The notes: generated from the sequence alone by a model not told the origin. Shown: positions 27,292 to 36,797, counted from the first letter of the stretch. The stretch is DNA of 64,000 nt from Zunongwangia profunda SM-A87 (GCF_000023465.1 NC_014041.1:3540001-3604000); one strand, 5' to 3'. Program-made: numbers and translations.

Positions 27292-27613
27292 AAACTTACG
27301 GGAAACCTTGGCATATGCACATATTGATCCTGAATTATTTTTTTATTGCAAGAACCGGAAACCTGTGGATAACTCGGATCGATTTGTGCCAGTGATTTCG
27401 GTTTAAATTATGCCACTTTCCGAAAATCTAAGTTTTCTACATAAAATAAGATGAAGATGAATCTTCAAAAAGTATTTCAAACTAAGGTTGTTGGGGATTT
27501 TTGGGTAGATTTTAAAGTCTGTAAAGTTGTCCAAGCCAGATTATATTTTTAATTTTTTAAGTACCTTCGAAAATGAGTGCAAAGCACATTTGATAAAATC
27601 TTGTCATTTAGAA
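27292..27613. other. Spacer without a recognised gene
   Basis: Short frames such as that containing ASDFGLNYATFRKSK look like remnants. No attachment site can be made out between cassette 5 and the RhuM/Fic gene, pointing to a deletion. Confidence 0.4.
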
Positions 27614-28626
27614 ATGAACCATCCTAAAATTAAAAATAGTGAAGTTATTATCTTTAGACCTCGAAGTGGGCAAACTGAATTTGAAGTAGTCCTGGATGGG
27701 GAGAACGATACTGTCTGGGCTACCGAACAACAAATAATGGAGTTGTTTGGCAAAGCGAGAAGAACAATCGGAGAGCATATTAAAAACATTTATGAAGAAG
27801 GCGAACTTGATAGGGAATTAACTTGGCGGGAATTCCGCCAAGTTCAAAGAGAAGAGAAACGGGAGGTTTCAAGAAAAGTTGCTGCTTACAACTTAGATAT
27901 TATAATTTCAGTTGGGTACCGTGTCAAATCTCAGGTAGGTACCGAGTTCATAAAATGGGCGACCCAACGACTTAAGGAATATCTTCTCAAAGGTTACTCA
28001 ATCAATAAAAAACTGCTCAAAAAAGAACAAAATAAGGTTGTAGCATTACAAAAAGAGCTAAATAACCTAAACAAAGCCCTCTTTAAAACACAAAAAACAC
28101 TAACTGACGGCTTTTTGTCAATAATTTCTCATTATTCAAAATCTTTTGAACTACTCGAAAAGTACGATAAAGATGAATTATCCTCTGACAACCTCAATGA
28201 AGACGTAATCTATGTAATTAACTATAATGACGTTAATGGTGCAATTGAGAAATTACGATCAGATTTACTGAAAAATGGGAAGCAAGCAAACTTTTTGGCA
28301 ATGAAAAAGACGATGCTTTTAGAGGGATTTTGGGCAGTATCTCACAAACCGTTTTCGGTAAATTGGCCTATCCAACGATTGAGGAGGAAGCAGTACAACT
28401 ATTATATTCAGTTATAAAGGGGCATCCATTCAGTGATGGTAACAAACGGATAGGATCTTTTTTATTCGTTTGGTTTCTTGAACAAAACAACCATCATCTT
28501 AATGAAAGTGGAGAACGGAAAATTAATGATAATACGCTTGTTACCTTAGCTTTAATTGTTGCTCAAAGCCTTCCTGAACAACGAGAAACAATCCAAAAAT
28601 TGATAATAAATTTAATAAAAGAATAA
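27614..28626 (+). pseudogene. RhuM-Fic family gene with frameshift
   Basis: From the ATG at 27614 the RhuM domain is clear (VWATEQQIMELFGKARRTIGEHIKNIYEEGEL, SVGYRVKSQVGTEF, FIKWATQRLKEYL). The Fic part lies in another frame: GNEKDDAFRGILGSIS and the AMP-transfer motif HPFSDGNKRIGSF, ending at 28626. The shift maps to the T run at 28292-28296; one extra T would restore a single protein of about 337 residues. It was a Fic AMP-transferase-type toxin or virulence protein and is probably inactive, unless the T run varies. Confidence 0.8.
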
Positions 28627-28856
28627 ATTCCTAAGATTGAACAATCAAGTCTCTCTGTACTGCTGTTTTTTAATTTTTATGCTACCAAAGCAAACTAGCA
28701 TGAGACTATTGAAGAATCGCAATTAGAATACCAGATCCTAAATTCATCCGGGACAGTGTATCGAGAGCGATTGCTTCATCTAAGAGAAACAATCGATGAG
28801 AGTCGGTATCAGGAAGAACTTTTTATCCGTGATGGTTGTTACACGTACCAATGTTA

Positions 28857-28946
28857 GGTTTTAATTATTACGACTATCTATCACTTTTCAAAATAAATGG
28901 CGAATGGAAAATAGTTAACAAACTATTTACTAATGTGGTATTGTAA
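28857..28946 (+). pseudogene. C-terminal fragment of an NTF2-like protein
   Basis: The frame GFNYYDYLSLFKINGEWKIV is the typical C-terminus of nuclear transport factor 2-like (SnoaL-like) proteins and ends in a stop at 28944. The region upstream (28627-28856) holds unassignable scraps. Confidence 0.6.
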
Positions 28947-28963
28947 AATAACGTGTGAAAATT

Positions 28964-29203
28964 ATGGAAATTACAATCAAAAAACTTGAACATAAAGATG
29001 CTGAATTGATAGTTGAATATTGGTGCAGTCTTACATATTTTGAACTATTAAAGTTTGGTGCAGATAAAACAAAGTTTTTAAAACCCAAAGATTGGACACA
29101 AAGATTAAAGGACGAGATTGATAAAACCGTTGGTTGCGGTATTTTATTTTTCTTATTACTAATTTTTAATAAACAGATTTTTAAAAAGACTGACCAAATA
29201 TGA
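28964..29203 (+). pseudogene. GNAT acetyltransferase N-terminus fused to another cassette
   Basis: MEITIKKLEHKDAELIVEYW and ADKTKFLKPKDWTQRL belong to a GNAT-type acetyltransferase N-terminus. After DEIDKT the frame enters ACCGTTGGTTGC, which looks like the closing core of an att site and start of another cassette, and continues as a hydrophobic helix (GCGILFFLLLIFN). A deletion therefore joined a gene fragment to a cassette core. Confidence 0.6.
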
Positions 29204-29604
29204 TTTCAATTCTCTTGTTAATTCCGTGGATAATATTTGGATTTAAAAATCAGCGTAAAAATTTCATTGGACTTAATCAAACAAAAAAGTCGCTGACTTT
29301 ATTTTTAGGAATCGAAATCGCCTTTTATCTAGTTCTCTACTTGACTTTACCAGAACCAACTTCAAAAATTGCTGGACTTCAAAGTTTTTCGTGGAATTAT
29401 TGTATGCTTTACTACGCAAAAGGAATCGTCCCTACTTGGTTAATTGGAGAATCTATCAACGGAAATCTCGGAGACAAAATTGACTTAAATTATCAATGGA
29501 TATATTTAATTGTAAGTTTAATAATGGACTATTTGATTTTATTAATCATAAGTCTGAAAATAAAAATATTGTGGAATAAAAAGCCAGCACACAGCAACGT
29601 GTAA
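29200..29604 (+). CDS. Small membrane protein
   Basis: The 134-residue product has three hydrophobic segments (about 2-15, 29-49, 98-122) and no recognised family. Its start overlaps the stop of the fused frame (ATGA). An attC-like site begins inside its last codons, as is usual for tightly packed cassettes. Confidence 0.5.
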   Translation: MISILLLIPWIIFGFKNQRKNFIGLNQTKKSLTLFLGIEIAFYLVLYLTLPEPTSKIAGLQSFSWNYCMLYYAKGIVPTWLIGESINGNLGDKIDLNYQWIYLIVSLIMDYLILLIISLKIKILWNKKPAHSNV

Positions 29605-29720
29605 GCGCAATAACGGCTGAATTTTCTACCGAAAATTCAACTCGTTTTGTTATATTGGTTACGCCAGCGGAAAGTACTCACGCACTTTCCCTTTACCGAC
29701 GCTTACAAAACCGTTGCCAC
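29592..29720 (+). other. attC-like site 5 (family C)
   Basis: CAGCAACGTGTAAGCGCAATAACGG and CCGACGCTTACAAAACCGTTGCC form the outer arms. GAATTTT/AAAATTC and GGAAAGT/ACTTTCC hairpins fill the loop. The closing core GTTGCCAC (29713) opens the next cassette. Confidence 0.7.
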
Positions 29721-29724
29721 ACCT

Positions 29725-30444
29725 ATGAAAAAATTGACAACTTTATTATTCGCACTTTTTCTCATCATCTTGTTTTCTTCAAATGGTGTGCATAAAAATA
29801 ACCTATCGCAAACAAGTTTTGGAGAAGAAGTGTTTTATGAAATATTTCCCTACCTTATAGATTCTATCCATACCGATAGTAGATTAAGTGCACCGCCACC
29901 ACCAGAATATTTTAAATTTATGGATTCCGTAGGAATTAATCAAGATGGATTTGAAAAATGGAAAAAATCCGCGCAATATAAAAAATGGTATGAGAACTGG
30001 CAGAAGAAAAAGGACTCTATAGAACAAGATACAACAAAAGTTTACCTGACAATGCCCGACTCTATTAACAGAACAGAAGAAAATGATATAAAGGAATTAA
30101 TCCAACATTTTAGCCATCAAAATATTTCGCCCCATTCCTTAATTGAATCAAATCGATTCAGCATTAATTTATCAAAATTGAAAAGTAATCACACGAAAGT
30201 AAGATTCATATATAATTCTGAACTTCCTGGTGACGGTAAGTTTTGGCGCAACGATTATGGAATAATGATCGATGCCTCGCTTAGTTTTACTAAAATAGTA
30301 TTTGATAAAACTAAAAGCTACGGAGTTTTAAACGCTGGTTATGTAAGCGCTCCTTTAAATGGATATGGGGTTCGGATTTTCATAAAGAAGGACGAAAATG
30401 GCCAATGGATAATTGATGAAGTAAAAGGAACCTGGATTTCATAA
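29725..30444 (+). CDS. Secreted protein of unknown function
   Basis: The ATG at 29725 gives a good signal peptide (MKKLTTLLFALFLIILFSSNG), 12 bp after the cassette core; the longer frame from 29647 runs through the att site and is not used. The mature part of about 215 residues has a proline patch (SAPPPPEYF) and no recognised domain. Confidence 0.6.
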   Translation: MKKLTTLLFALFLIILFSSNGVHKNNLSQTSFGEEVFYEIFPYLIDSIHTDSRLSAPPPPEYFKFMDSVGINQDGFEKWKKSAQYKKWYENWQKKKDSIEQDTTKVYLTMPDSINRTEENDIKELIQHFSHQNISPHSLIESNRFSINLSKLKSNHTKVRFIYNSELPGDGKFWRNDYGIMIDASLSFTKIVFDKTKSYGVLNAGYVSAPLNGYGVRIFIKKDENGQWIIDEVKGTWIS

Positions 30445-30458
30445 AATACGAAATGCCA

Positions 30459-31185
30459 ATCGAGTGGATGGCTCCGCCATCAAATGACGGAGTGCCCACC
30501 TCACACCACCCAGCGCACGGGTCTCGTATACGGCGGTTCATCGTCCATCCTTTCAATCGCTCTTTACACCAATTAAAACTATTCCATACTTTAAGCAATA
30601 GGCTACACACTTTCCAGGGAATCGGTCACCCATTAAAGAAAATCTATGCTCCTATTCTAATTTCCGAAACGACGATGTTCAGTCCTTCCCCATTTGTGAG
30701 ACCTGTGCAATATTTTACACCTCGTTACTTTGGGTACTACGACTTCGGCTGACCTCTCTATTATACCAACCCGTGGCTTCCCCAATGCGGCAGGCTGGCC
30801 CGTTCGCTAAAAATGTCTGCAAGACATTTTCCTTACGCTCCGTCCTCCAGGTAAGAACATCTTCTTTCCCTTGATTCCTGCCAGATCCTACTGCTCCGGT
30901 ATTCACTATAAAAGTGTTTGGGACGTCGCAATGATGTGCTTGCTTATCCTTCCGATAGCCATCGGAACTTTTAGCCTCATATCTGGCTCCTGTTCGTCAG
31001 TCCCAAGATTTGTAGTCCTGCTTCCTTCACTTCCCGTCTCACGACAGACAAGCTTGCAGCTTACTAATGGTTCAAAGAGCCTGTCCTGAGCGTAGTCGAA
31101 GGGTCATCCCTGCCCATAAGGGACTTGCACCCTTTAGATTAATATCATATCTTAGATATGATAAAGATGCCCATGCTGGGCACAC
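30459..31185 (-). mobile_element. Group II intron remnant, minus strand, in attC core
   Basis: Read on the minus strand it begins GTGTGCCCAGCATGGGC and includes the domain I segment GGGTGCAAGTCCC. It retains a piece before the maturase start (GAGGTCAGCCGAAGTCG), then only the last codons of the maturase, and ends with a domain V hairpin (GAACCGCCGTATACGAGACCCG) and CCACTCGAT. Most of the maturase gene is deleted. Joining the flanks gives GCCATTGT+TGGCA on the minus strand, i.e. an intact TGCCAAC core on the plus strand, so the boundaries are well supported. Confidence 0.75.
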
Positions 31186-31310
31186 ACAATGGCTATAAGC
31201 AATTGGTTTATTATGCGATCAATTAAAAATAAAAGCATAAAAGGTTAGTGCTAAACTGAAAAATTAGGGCAGGAAATCCTCAACACTCATAGCCGAGAAC
31301 CGTTAGTCAG
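31186..31310 (+). other. attC-like site 6 (family B)
   Basis: After the intron the site continues ACAATGGCTATAAGCAATTGG and closes with CAACACTCATAGCCGAGAACC and GTTAGTCAG (31302). The intron split its left core. Confidence 0.7.
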
Positions 31311-31387
31311 AATCCCTCGTTTAAGACCTGCTGAAAAGGCAAGTTAGATAACGAAAAAGTATAGTCGAATCAAAGCCCTTTTTTAAA

Positions 31388-31504
31388 TTGGCATACAAGT
31401 TGAAAAAACAACTCGATCAGAATCCTGGAGCTCGGGACATATTGGAAGACAGAATAGTAGAGCTTAAACTACCCAGAATACAATATTTTCTAAAAGCAAT
31501 GTAA
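31388..31504 (+). pseudogene. C-terminal fragment of an unknown protein
   Basis: The frame reads LKKQLDQNPGARDILEDRIV and ELKLPRIQYFLKAM before a stop near 31504. It is a plausible helical C-terminus, but no start fits inside the cassette, so this is a fragment. Confidence 0.4.
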
Positions 31505-31562
31505 ATGTACCTGATTCGACTTTTTTATTAACTTGCGAAGGAACAACTTCGACGTTATATAC
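31505..31562 (+). other. Partial attC-like site 7
   Basis: Only a 3' arm remains: TTAACTTGCGAAGGAACAACTTCGACGTTATATAC. It closes with a GTTATATAC core that opens the S41 peptidase cassette. Confidence 0.45.
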
Positions 31563-31602
31563 AATTTCAGTATAAGACAAAATTTAGAATAGAAATTATT
31601 TT

Positions 31603-32619
31603 ATGAAGAAATATTTAGAAATTACGCTTATATTATTCTTTTCTTTAAATATTCAGGCACAAGATTTTAAAACATCGCAAGACAGTATAAGATTCTTCTA
31701 CGACAACCTTTTTGAGGTAATGAAAAATGGATATTTATTTAGAGAAAAAGTCGACTGGAAAGAAATAGAAACAAAAATTAATAATGAATTAAAACAATAT
31801 TCTGATTTCAACAAATCACTAAATGAAGTTTCTATTGTTTTTGATTTAACAAAAGCAGATCATTCCAAATTATTTTATAATGGCAAGCAATTTAGTGGAA
31901 ATTTTCCAGCTCCTACTCAAGACGATTTTACCGAGCAATGGATAAAAAAATATAAAATAAACCCACAATTTGAAGTTAAGATTTTAGATAATCAATATGG
32001 TTATATTTTAATGCCAGGCATGCACAGTGAAAAAAATCTTCATAAACAGTCACAAGACTTGTACGATGAAGTTAATAAGATTAAAAAGTCAAATAAGTTG
32101 CAAGGTTGGATTATTGATTTGCGTTTTAATACGGGTGGTGACATTTTCCCAATGCTATTGGCCTTGTATGACTTTCTAGGTGATAATGTGGTATGGGGTA
32201 TACTTGACATTAATAAAAATCAGATCAGTGAAATAAAATTAAAGAATGGAAAATATAAGGATAATTCTAAAACAGTATCTTACATAAAACCTGAAGGAAA
32301 GTTACTTGATAAAATAAACATAGCAGTAATTACAAATCTTGCAACTGGTAGTTCTGGAGAAATAACTGCATTAGCCTTCAAAGGAAGAGAAAACACAACT
32401 TTTATTGGTAAAAAAACATACGGAAAGACAACCAGTAATATTAAAGCAGATTTACCATTTGGAGCTTTTATGACCCTGACAACTAGCTATGACTGCGATA
32501 GAAATGGTAACTACTATGAAAAAATTATTCCTGACGTAACTATTGGGGAGAAAGATAATTTTGATAATCTACTTTTAGATGGAAATATTCAAGAAGCAAT
32601 AAAATTTATATCAGAATAA
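31603..32619 (+). CDS. Secreted S41-family (C-terminal processing type) peptidase
   Basis: The 338-residue protein has a signal peptide (LEITLILFFSLNIQAQ) and the S41 core: GWIIDLRFNTGGDIFPMLLALYDF, NIAVITNLATGSSGEITALAF with the nucleophilic Ser, and FIGKKTYGKTTSN with the Lys. It lacks a PDZ domain. Such peptidases trim exported proteins in the periplasm or outside. It is a single-gene cassette. Confidence 0.8.
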   Translation: MKKYLEITLILFFSLNIQAQDFKTSQDSIRFFYDNLFEVMKNGYLFREKVDWKEIETKINNELKQYSDFNKSLNEVSIVFDLTKADHSKLFYNGKQFSGNFPAPTQDDFTEQWIKKYKINPQFEVKILDNQYGYILMPGMHSEKNLHKQSQDLYDEVNKIKKSNKLQGWIIDLRFNTGGDIFPMLLALYDFLGDNVVWGILDINKNQISEIKLKNGKYKDNSKTVSYIKPEGKLLDKINIAVITNLATGSSGEITALAFKGRENTTFIGKKTYGKTTSNIKADLPFGAFMTLTTSYDCDRNGNYYEKIIPDVTIGEKDNFDNLLLDGNIQEAIKFISE

Positions 32620-32628
32620 GAATAACTC

Positions 32629-32760
32629 CCACCAACAAAGACGGTTCATCGCCAATAAGCGGATGCGTTAGAAAGAAAATAATTAACTTGATAAAAAAAC
32701 AATACTAAGCCGACAAAACCACATCCCTCCCCCCACTGGCGATAACCAAGGCCATAGCGT
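32629..32760 (+). other. attC-like site 8 (family A)
   Basis: CCACCAACAAAGACGGTTCATCG pairs with CTGGCGATAACC; the interior has CTAAGCCGACAAAACC. The closing core is degenerate (ATAGCGTACTTATG). Confidence 0.65.
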
Positions 32761-32764
32761 ACTT

Positions 32765-33070
32765 ATGAAAAAAACACTCTTGATATTATTTATACTTGTT
32801 GCAAAAATTGGTTGCGGACAAGAAATTTCAAAAACTCAATTAAAATCTGATTTTTTAAAATACAGTAATTTAATTTCCAAAAGAGAATATGAAAAAGCAG
32901 TTGATTATATGCCGACTGATTTTTGGAGCGTGTACGAAAAAAATCAATTTCTAACTATAATGAAAAGAGTTGGAAAACAAATGGATTCAATCTCGATTAA
33001 TAGTATAAAGATTGTAGATATCAGCGAAACTATAGCCAAAAACGTTAGCAACAATTATGTCCTGTCCTAA
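32765..33070 (+). CDS. Exported protein of unknown function, probably truncated
   Basis: The first 18 residues form a signal peptide (MKKTLLILFILVAKIGCGQ). The remaining 80 are helical with a TYPE of tetratricopeptide-like spacing but no clear match. The frame ends abruptly in VSNNYVLS with no att site after it, so the C-terminus was probably lost in a deletion. Confidence 0.5.
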   Translation: MKKTLLILFILVAKIGCGQEISKTQLKSDFLKYSNLISKREYEKAVDYMPTDFWSVYEKNQFLTIMKRVGKQMDSISINSIKIVDISETIAKNVSNNYVLS

Positions 33071-33171
33071 ATAAAAGTTGCATAAATTAAAAAATTGTAA
33101 CCTTTCAAAAAGTCATCTTGTCCAATGGATGTGAATTCACCAAAAAACATTCGTTAATTAAAATAAACAAG

Positions 33172-34284
33172 ATGAAGTATCTAAAATCCATTATAAGAAA
33201 CATAACTATTGCACTTTTTGCTTCTACAGTCATAACCGCTAGTGCTCAAACCAAAACCATCAAAACAGTAGATGGTAAAACTCTATCAATTGAGACATTG
33301 AACACTGCTATTAAAAAAGCAATAAAGCAGCATAATCTTCCTGGGCTTTCCGTTACTATAATCAATAAAAATCAATTGGCTTATCACCAAGTATTTGGAG
33401 TAGCTAATGCAGACACAAAAGAGCCACTGAATAAACAAAGTATGTTTGAAGGTGCGTCACTATCAAAACCTATTTTTGCATACTTTGTAATGAAAATGGT
33501 CGAAAATGACGTTATTGAATTAGATAAACCCTTGCACGAATATTTACCACATCCAGGAATTTCACCTGAATCACTAGAAGATTATAAATCAATAACTGCG
33601 CGAATGGTGTTGGCACACCAAACAGGGTTTCCAAATCACGCTAATAACCAACCTATAAAACTGGCATTTAAACCGGGAACTGACTTTATGTATTCGGGAG
33701 AAGCCTATCAATATTTGGCGGCGGTTATCGGTATTAAATTAGGAGTAGGATTTAAAGAAGGGTTAAATCAATTGTTTCAAAAAGAAGTAACACAACCACT
33801 AAATATGCCGCATACCACCTTTATATGGGATGATTATTTAGAAAATCATAAAGTATTTGGTCACGATAATCAAGGACATCCCACCCAAAATAAACCAGGA
33901 GAAGGACGATGGAGCGGAAAAACCTTCAATGCATTCTCGAGTGTTCACAGCGAAGCTGCTGAATTTTCAAAATTCATTATCGCTATGCTCAAAAAAGAAG
34001 GTTTAAGTGAACAGTCATTTACGGAAATGTTAAAACTACAAACGGAATTTAAGGACGATAATCTTATGAAGTTAGAAACTGGACAGGTTGGTTGGGGGTT
34101 AGGCTTTGCCCAAAAGCCCACAAAAAATGGTATGATGCATTTGCATACAGGTAACAACCACGATTTCCAGGCTTATGCGATGTTTGTTCCTGAACAAGAG
34201 TACGGATTAGTACTATTTACCAATTGCGGAAGTATGTTACCTTTCATAAAAGAAATTTCAAAAACGCTTGGAGAACAATTTTAA
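33172..34284 (+). CDS. Serine hydrolase, beta-lactamase/class C type
   Basis: Starting at 33172 the protein has a signal peptide (LKSIIRNITIALFASTVITASAQ). The SxxK motif is in FEGASLSKPIFA, the YxN-like segment is MYSGEAYQYLAAVIG, and a late HTGNNHDFQAYAMFVPE is the third motif. Members hydrolyse esters, amides or D-peptides; resistance to beta-lactams should not be assumed. It heads a four-gene unit with a DUF6249-like protein, an ECF sigma factor and its likely anti-sigma. Confidence 0.8.
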   Translation: MKYLKSIIRNITIALFASTVITASAQTKTIKTVDGKTLSIETLNTAIKKAIKQHNLPGLSVTIINKNQLAYHQVFGVANADTKEPLNKQSMFEGASLSKPIFAYFVMKMVENDVIELDKPLHEYLPHPGISPESLEDYKSITARMVLAHQTGFPNHANNQPIKLAFKPGTDFMYSGEAYQYLAAVIGIKLGVGFKEGLNQLFQKEVTQPLNMPHTTFIWDDYLENHKVFGHDNQGHPTQNKPGEGRWSGKTFNAFSSVHSEAAEFSKFIIAMLKKEGLSEQSFTEMLKLQTEFKDDNLMKLETGQVGWGLGFAQKPTKNGMMHLHTGNNHDFQAYAMFVPEQEYGLVLFTNCGSMLPFIKEISKTLGEQF

Positions 34285-34332
34285 ACCTAGCGTTTCAAGA
34301 GTAAAAAAATCATAATTTAAAAATTAAATACA

Positions 34333-34659
34333 ATGGAACAAATACAAGAAGCCTTGGGAAGTTTATTCTTAATGGCAGGTGTAGTTACAGTAGTGTATAT
34401 TATTGCACACTATAGCTACCTTATTAAAAAAGCGATGATCGCAAAGGGTTTGACAAATCCAAATACATCAAATAAAATGCAATATCTCGATATTGGCTGT
34501 ATTTTATTATCGCTTGGTGTAGGACTAATGGTTTCTACCATTTTTACCACGATGGAACTTACTGAAGACACAGCTGATTTATTAATATGGGGAACTATTC
34601 TCATATTTGGAGCTATTGGACTTTTAGTTGCTCATTGGTTACGTAAAAAAAACAAGTGA
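34333..34659 (+). CDS. DUF6249-like membrane protein
   Basis: The 108-residue protein has three hydrophobic helices (about 8-28, 52-72, 83-102) with a charged loop TEDTADLL. It ends in RKKNK and its stop overlaps the GTG start of the sigma factor (GTGA). Such small proteins often precede sigma/anti-sigma pairs in Bacteroidota. Confidence 0.6.
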   Translation: MEQIQEALGSLFLMAGVVTVVYIIAHYSYLIKKAMIAKGLTNPNTSNKMQYLDIGCILLSLGVGLMVSTIFTTMELTEDTADLLIWGTILIFGAIGLLVAHWLRKKNK

Positions 34660-35231
34660 GTCGGAACGAAGCTTTTGATATCGAACTTATAAACAGAATC
34701 AAGGCGGGAGACACATTGGCATTTAAGGATTTAGTGAATGCCTATAAAGATGTGTCTCTTACCTTGGCCTGTTCTGTATTAAAAGACAACGACCTTGCTC
34801 AAGATGCTGTTCAAACAGCATTTATAAAAGTATATGAAAAGCTGAATGCCTTTAGACAGGATTCAAAATTTTCGACTTGGCTGTATCGAATTGTAATCAA
34901 TACAGCTTATAATCTTTTGAAAAAGCAGAAAAACCACCAGCAAATAGACGTTCTTTCTAATTTGTCTGTTGAAACAGATGGAAAATCGGAAACAAAAGCG
35001 TTAACAGAACAAGAACAAAAAAAATTTATCAATTTAGCGCTAAATAGAATAAAAGCTGATGAAGCGTTGATATTACGCTTGTTCTATTTATACGAACATA
35101 CAATACTTGAGATTAGAGAAATTACAGGTTTTAGCAAATCAAAAATTAAAGTCGATTTACATCGAGGGCGAAAAAATATGGAGCTAAAACTTCAAAAAAT
35201 GTTAGGTAACGAAATAAGGCAATTATTATGA
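34656..35231 (+). CDS. ECF-type RNA polymerase sigma factor
   Basis: Region 2 is present (LTLACSVLKDNDLAQDAVQTAFIKVYEKL and FSTWLYRIVINTAYN), as is region 4 (LILRLFYLYEHTILEIREITGFSKSKIKVDLHRGRKNM). The start is GTG at 34656, within the stop of the previous gene. It directs transcription of a small regulon. Overlap by 4 bp with the next gene marks that as its anti-sigma candidate. Confidence 0.85.
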   Translation: MSRNEAFDIELINRIKAGDTLAFKDLVNAYKDVSLTLACSVLKDNDLAQDAVQTAFIKVYEKLNAFRQDSKFSTWLYRIVINTAYNLLKKQKNHQQIDVLSNLSVETDGKSETKALTEQEQKKFINLALNRIKADEALILRLFYLYEHTILEIREITGFSKSKIKVDLHRGRKNMELKLQKMLGNEIRQLL

Positions 35232-35560
35232 ACGAAGATCAGGCTAAAGTTATTTTAAAGAAAAGTACTTTAAAAACAACAGACAATTTCACGGATAGTG
35301 TAATGGAGCAGATTGAGGCTAATACGAGAGTGCAATTTAAATTTCCGCCGATAAAGAATATTTTTTTCAAAATAGTTGCGGTAGTACTGCCCTTGTTTTT
35401 TTTACTCTTTTTCAAAACATTTACATTTCTTCCAAGATTAGAGATTTTTGGTGACGTCCATCGCACAAAGTTATTTGCACTATTATTATTCTCAGTTTTA
35501 TTAGGAATTAATTATTTATTGAAGTTGCATTATAGCTCAAAACAACTTGTTAAAAATTAA
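35228..35560 (+). CDS. Putative anti-sigma factor, single-pass membrane protein
   Basis: The N-terminal 50 residues are soluble and charged (DNFTDSVMEQIEANTRVQF); two hydrophobic segments follow (about 52-67, 80-95). The overlap with the sigma gene and membrane topology fit an anti-sigma factor. No zinc motif is present. Confidence 0.55.
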   Translation: MNEDQAKVILKKSTLKTTDNFTDSVMEQIEANTRVQFKFPPIKNIFFKIVAVVLPLFFLLFFKTFTFLPRLEIFGDVHRTKLFALLLFSVLLGINYLLKLHYSSKQLVKN

Positions 35561-35621
35561 GGATATTGAAGTATAATTTTTGCTCATTATTATTTTACTG
35601 AATATAGAATTTATTAAAAAT

Positions 35622-35760
35622 ATCTGTGGACGTATAAAATTAATTGCTCGGTTGTTGCCTACTTACGAAAATCCTTGTGGATTTTCTATTCGGTTTGTAT
35701 TTGTTAAATTACATGCTTAAACCACGCAACTAGTATTATACAAACACCTTTTAAATAAGG
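35622..35760 (+). other. attC-like site 9
   Basis: GTATAAAATTAATTGC pairs with GCAACTAGTATTATAC. The loop contains GAAAATCCTTGTGGATTTTC, a hairpin also present in the site at 53532. The closing core is weak. Confidence 0.6.
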
Positions 35761-35795
35761 CTCGAAAAAAATTCGAACTAAAAACTATAAGTTTT

Positions 35796-36797
35796 ATGCA
35801 GAGGTTTCTACTAATAATAATCTGTTTCTATAGTTTAAATTTAAGTGCTCAACAAAATAAATTTTCTCTAACTGGTAAAACTTCAAACATAGAAGACGGA
35901 ACTTATCTTTTTCTAAGAGATTTAGTAACCGGGAAATTTATAGATTCTACAAAAGTTGAGAATAATAACTTTACGATGAATACAAAACTTGAGGAGTCTA
36001 TGATGTATTCAATGTTATTTACAAAGGATAAGAAAAACTTTAAAGAACTTTGGATAGAAGGGAGTAAAATGACTTTAGATGCATCAAATACAAATTTTAG
36101 TGACGCAGTTGTTGATGGATCAAAAAGTCAAGATTTATCTAAAAAAATACGAAGTGAAGTTCACGCAAATATTGTAGATCTACCTCAGGATACCATAAAG
36201 AAAAGAGAAATTAATTTTATAAAGAAATATCCTAATTCATTAGTGAGTGCATATTTTCTACAGGGAAATAGAAGAATGACCCACCAAGAAATAAAAGAAC
36301 TCTATTTGACTTTATCCACAGACGTTCGTGATTCTGCTTTAGGTCAAAAAATTGCTAATTTCCTGGAAAAAGACATGCCGGGAATAGGTGAAAAATATAA
36401 AGATTTTCAAGTTCCAAATAAGAAAGCCGAACTTCAAAAGATTTCTGACCTCACCGGGAAATTAACGCTCATTCAATTTTGGTCATCAACATGTGAAGGG
36501 AGTCTAAAAATGAATACAACTCTGAAAAAAGTTTATGATAAATATCATTCACAAGGTTTGAATATCATTAGTATTTCAAAGGATAATTCTAAAACCAATT
36601 GGATCAACGAAATAAATGAAGATAATTTATCATGGTCACAGCTAAGTAACTTAGAAGGCTGGGAAGGAGAAGTTTTTAAAGCTTATGGAATTTCTTCGAT
36701 TCCATCAAATGTACTTATTGATAAAAATGGAATTATAATTAGCAAAAATCTAATGAGTAACGAATTAGAGAATAAAATAAATCAAAATCTAAATTAA
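35796..36797 (+). CDS. DUF4369/TlpA-like protein with single active-site cysteine
   Basis: A signal peptide (FLLIIICFYSLNLSAQQ), a DUF4369-type domain (about 22-110) and a thioredoxin fold (about 205-333) follow in the usual order. The motif is WSSTCEGSLKMN, CxxS in place of CxxC, with the cis-Pro part GISSIPSNVLIDKNG intact. Monothiol forms cannot be ordinary disulphide reductases; they may form mixed disulphides or have lost redox function. Confidence 0.75.
   Translation: MQRFLLIIICFYSLNLSAQQNKFSLTGKTSNIEDGTYLFLRDLVTGKFIDSTKVENNNFTMNTKLEESMMYSMLFTKDKKNFKELWIEGSKMTLDASNTNFSDAVVDGSKSQDLSKKIRSEVHANIVDLPQDTIKKREINFIKKYPNSLVSAYFLQGNRRMTHQEIKELYLTLSTDVRDSALGQKIANFLEKDMPGIGEKYKDFQVPNKKAELQKISDLTGKLTLIQFWSSTCEGSLKMNTTLKKVYDKYHSQGLNIISISKDNSKTNWINEINEDNLSWSQLSNLEGWEGEVFKAYGISSIPSNVLIDKNGIIISKNLMSNELENKINQNLN

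Noticed and set aside
30453..31089. Short open frames at 30453, 30715 and 30871
   Set aside because: They fall within the structured RNA part of the group II intron remnant and are not genes.
33172..34284. Antibiotic-resistance beta-lactamase
   Set aside because: The SxxK serine hydrolase family is broad; nothing in the sequence points to beta-lactam hydrolysis.
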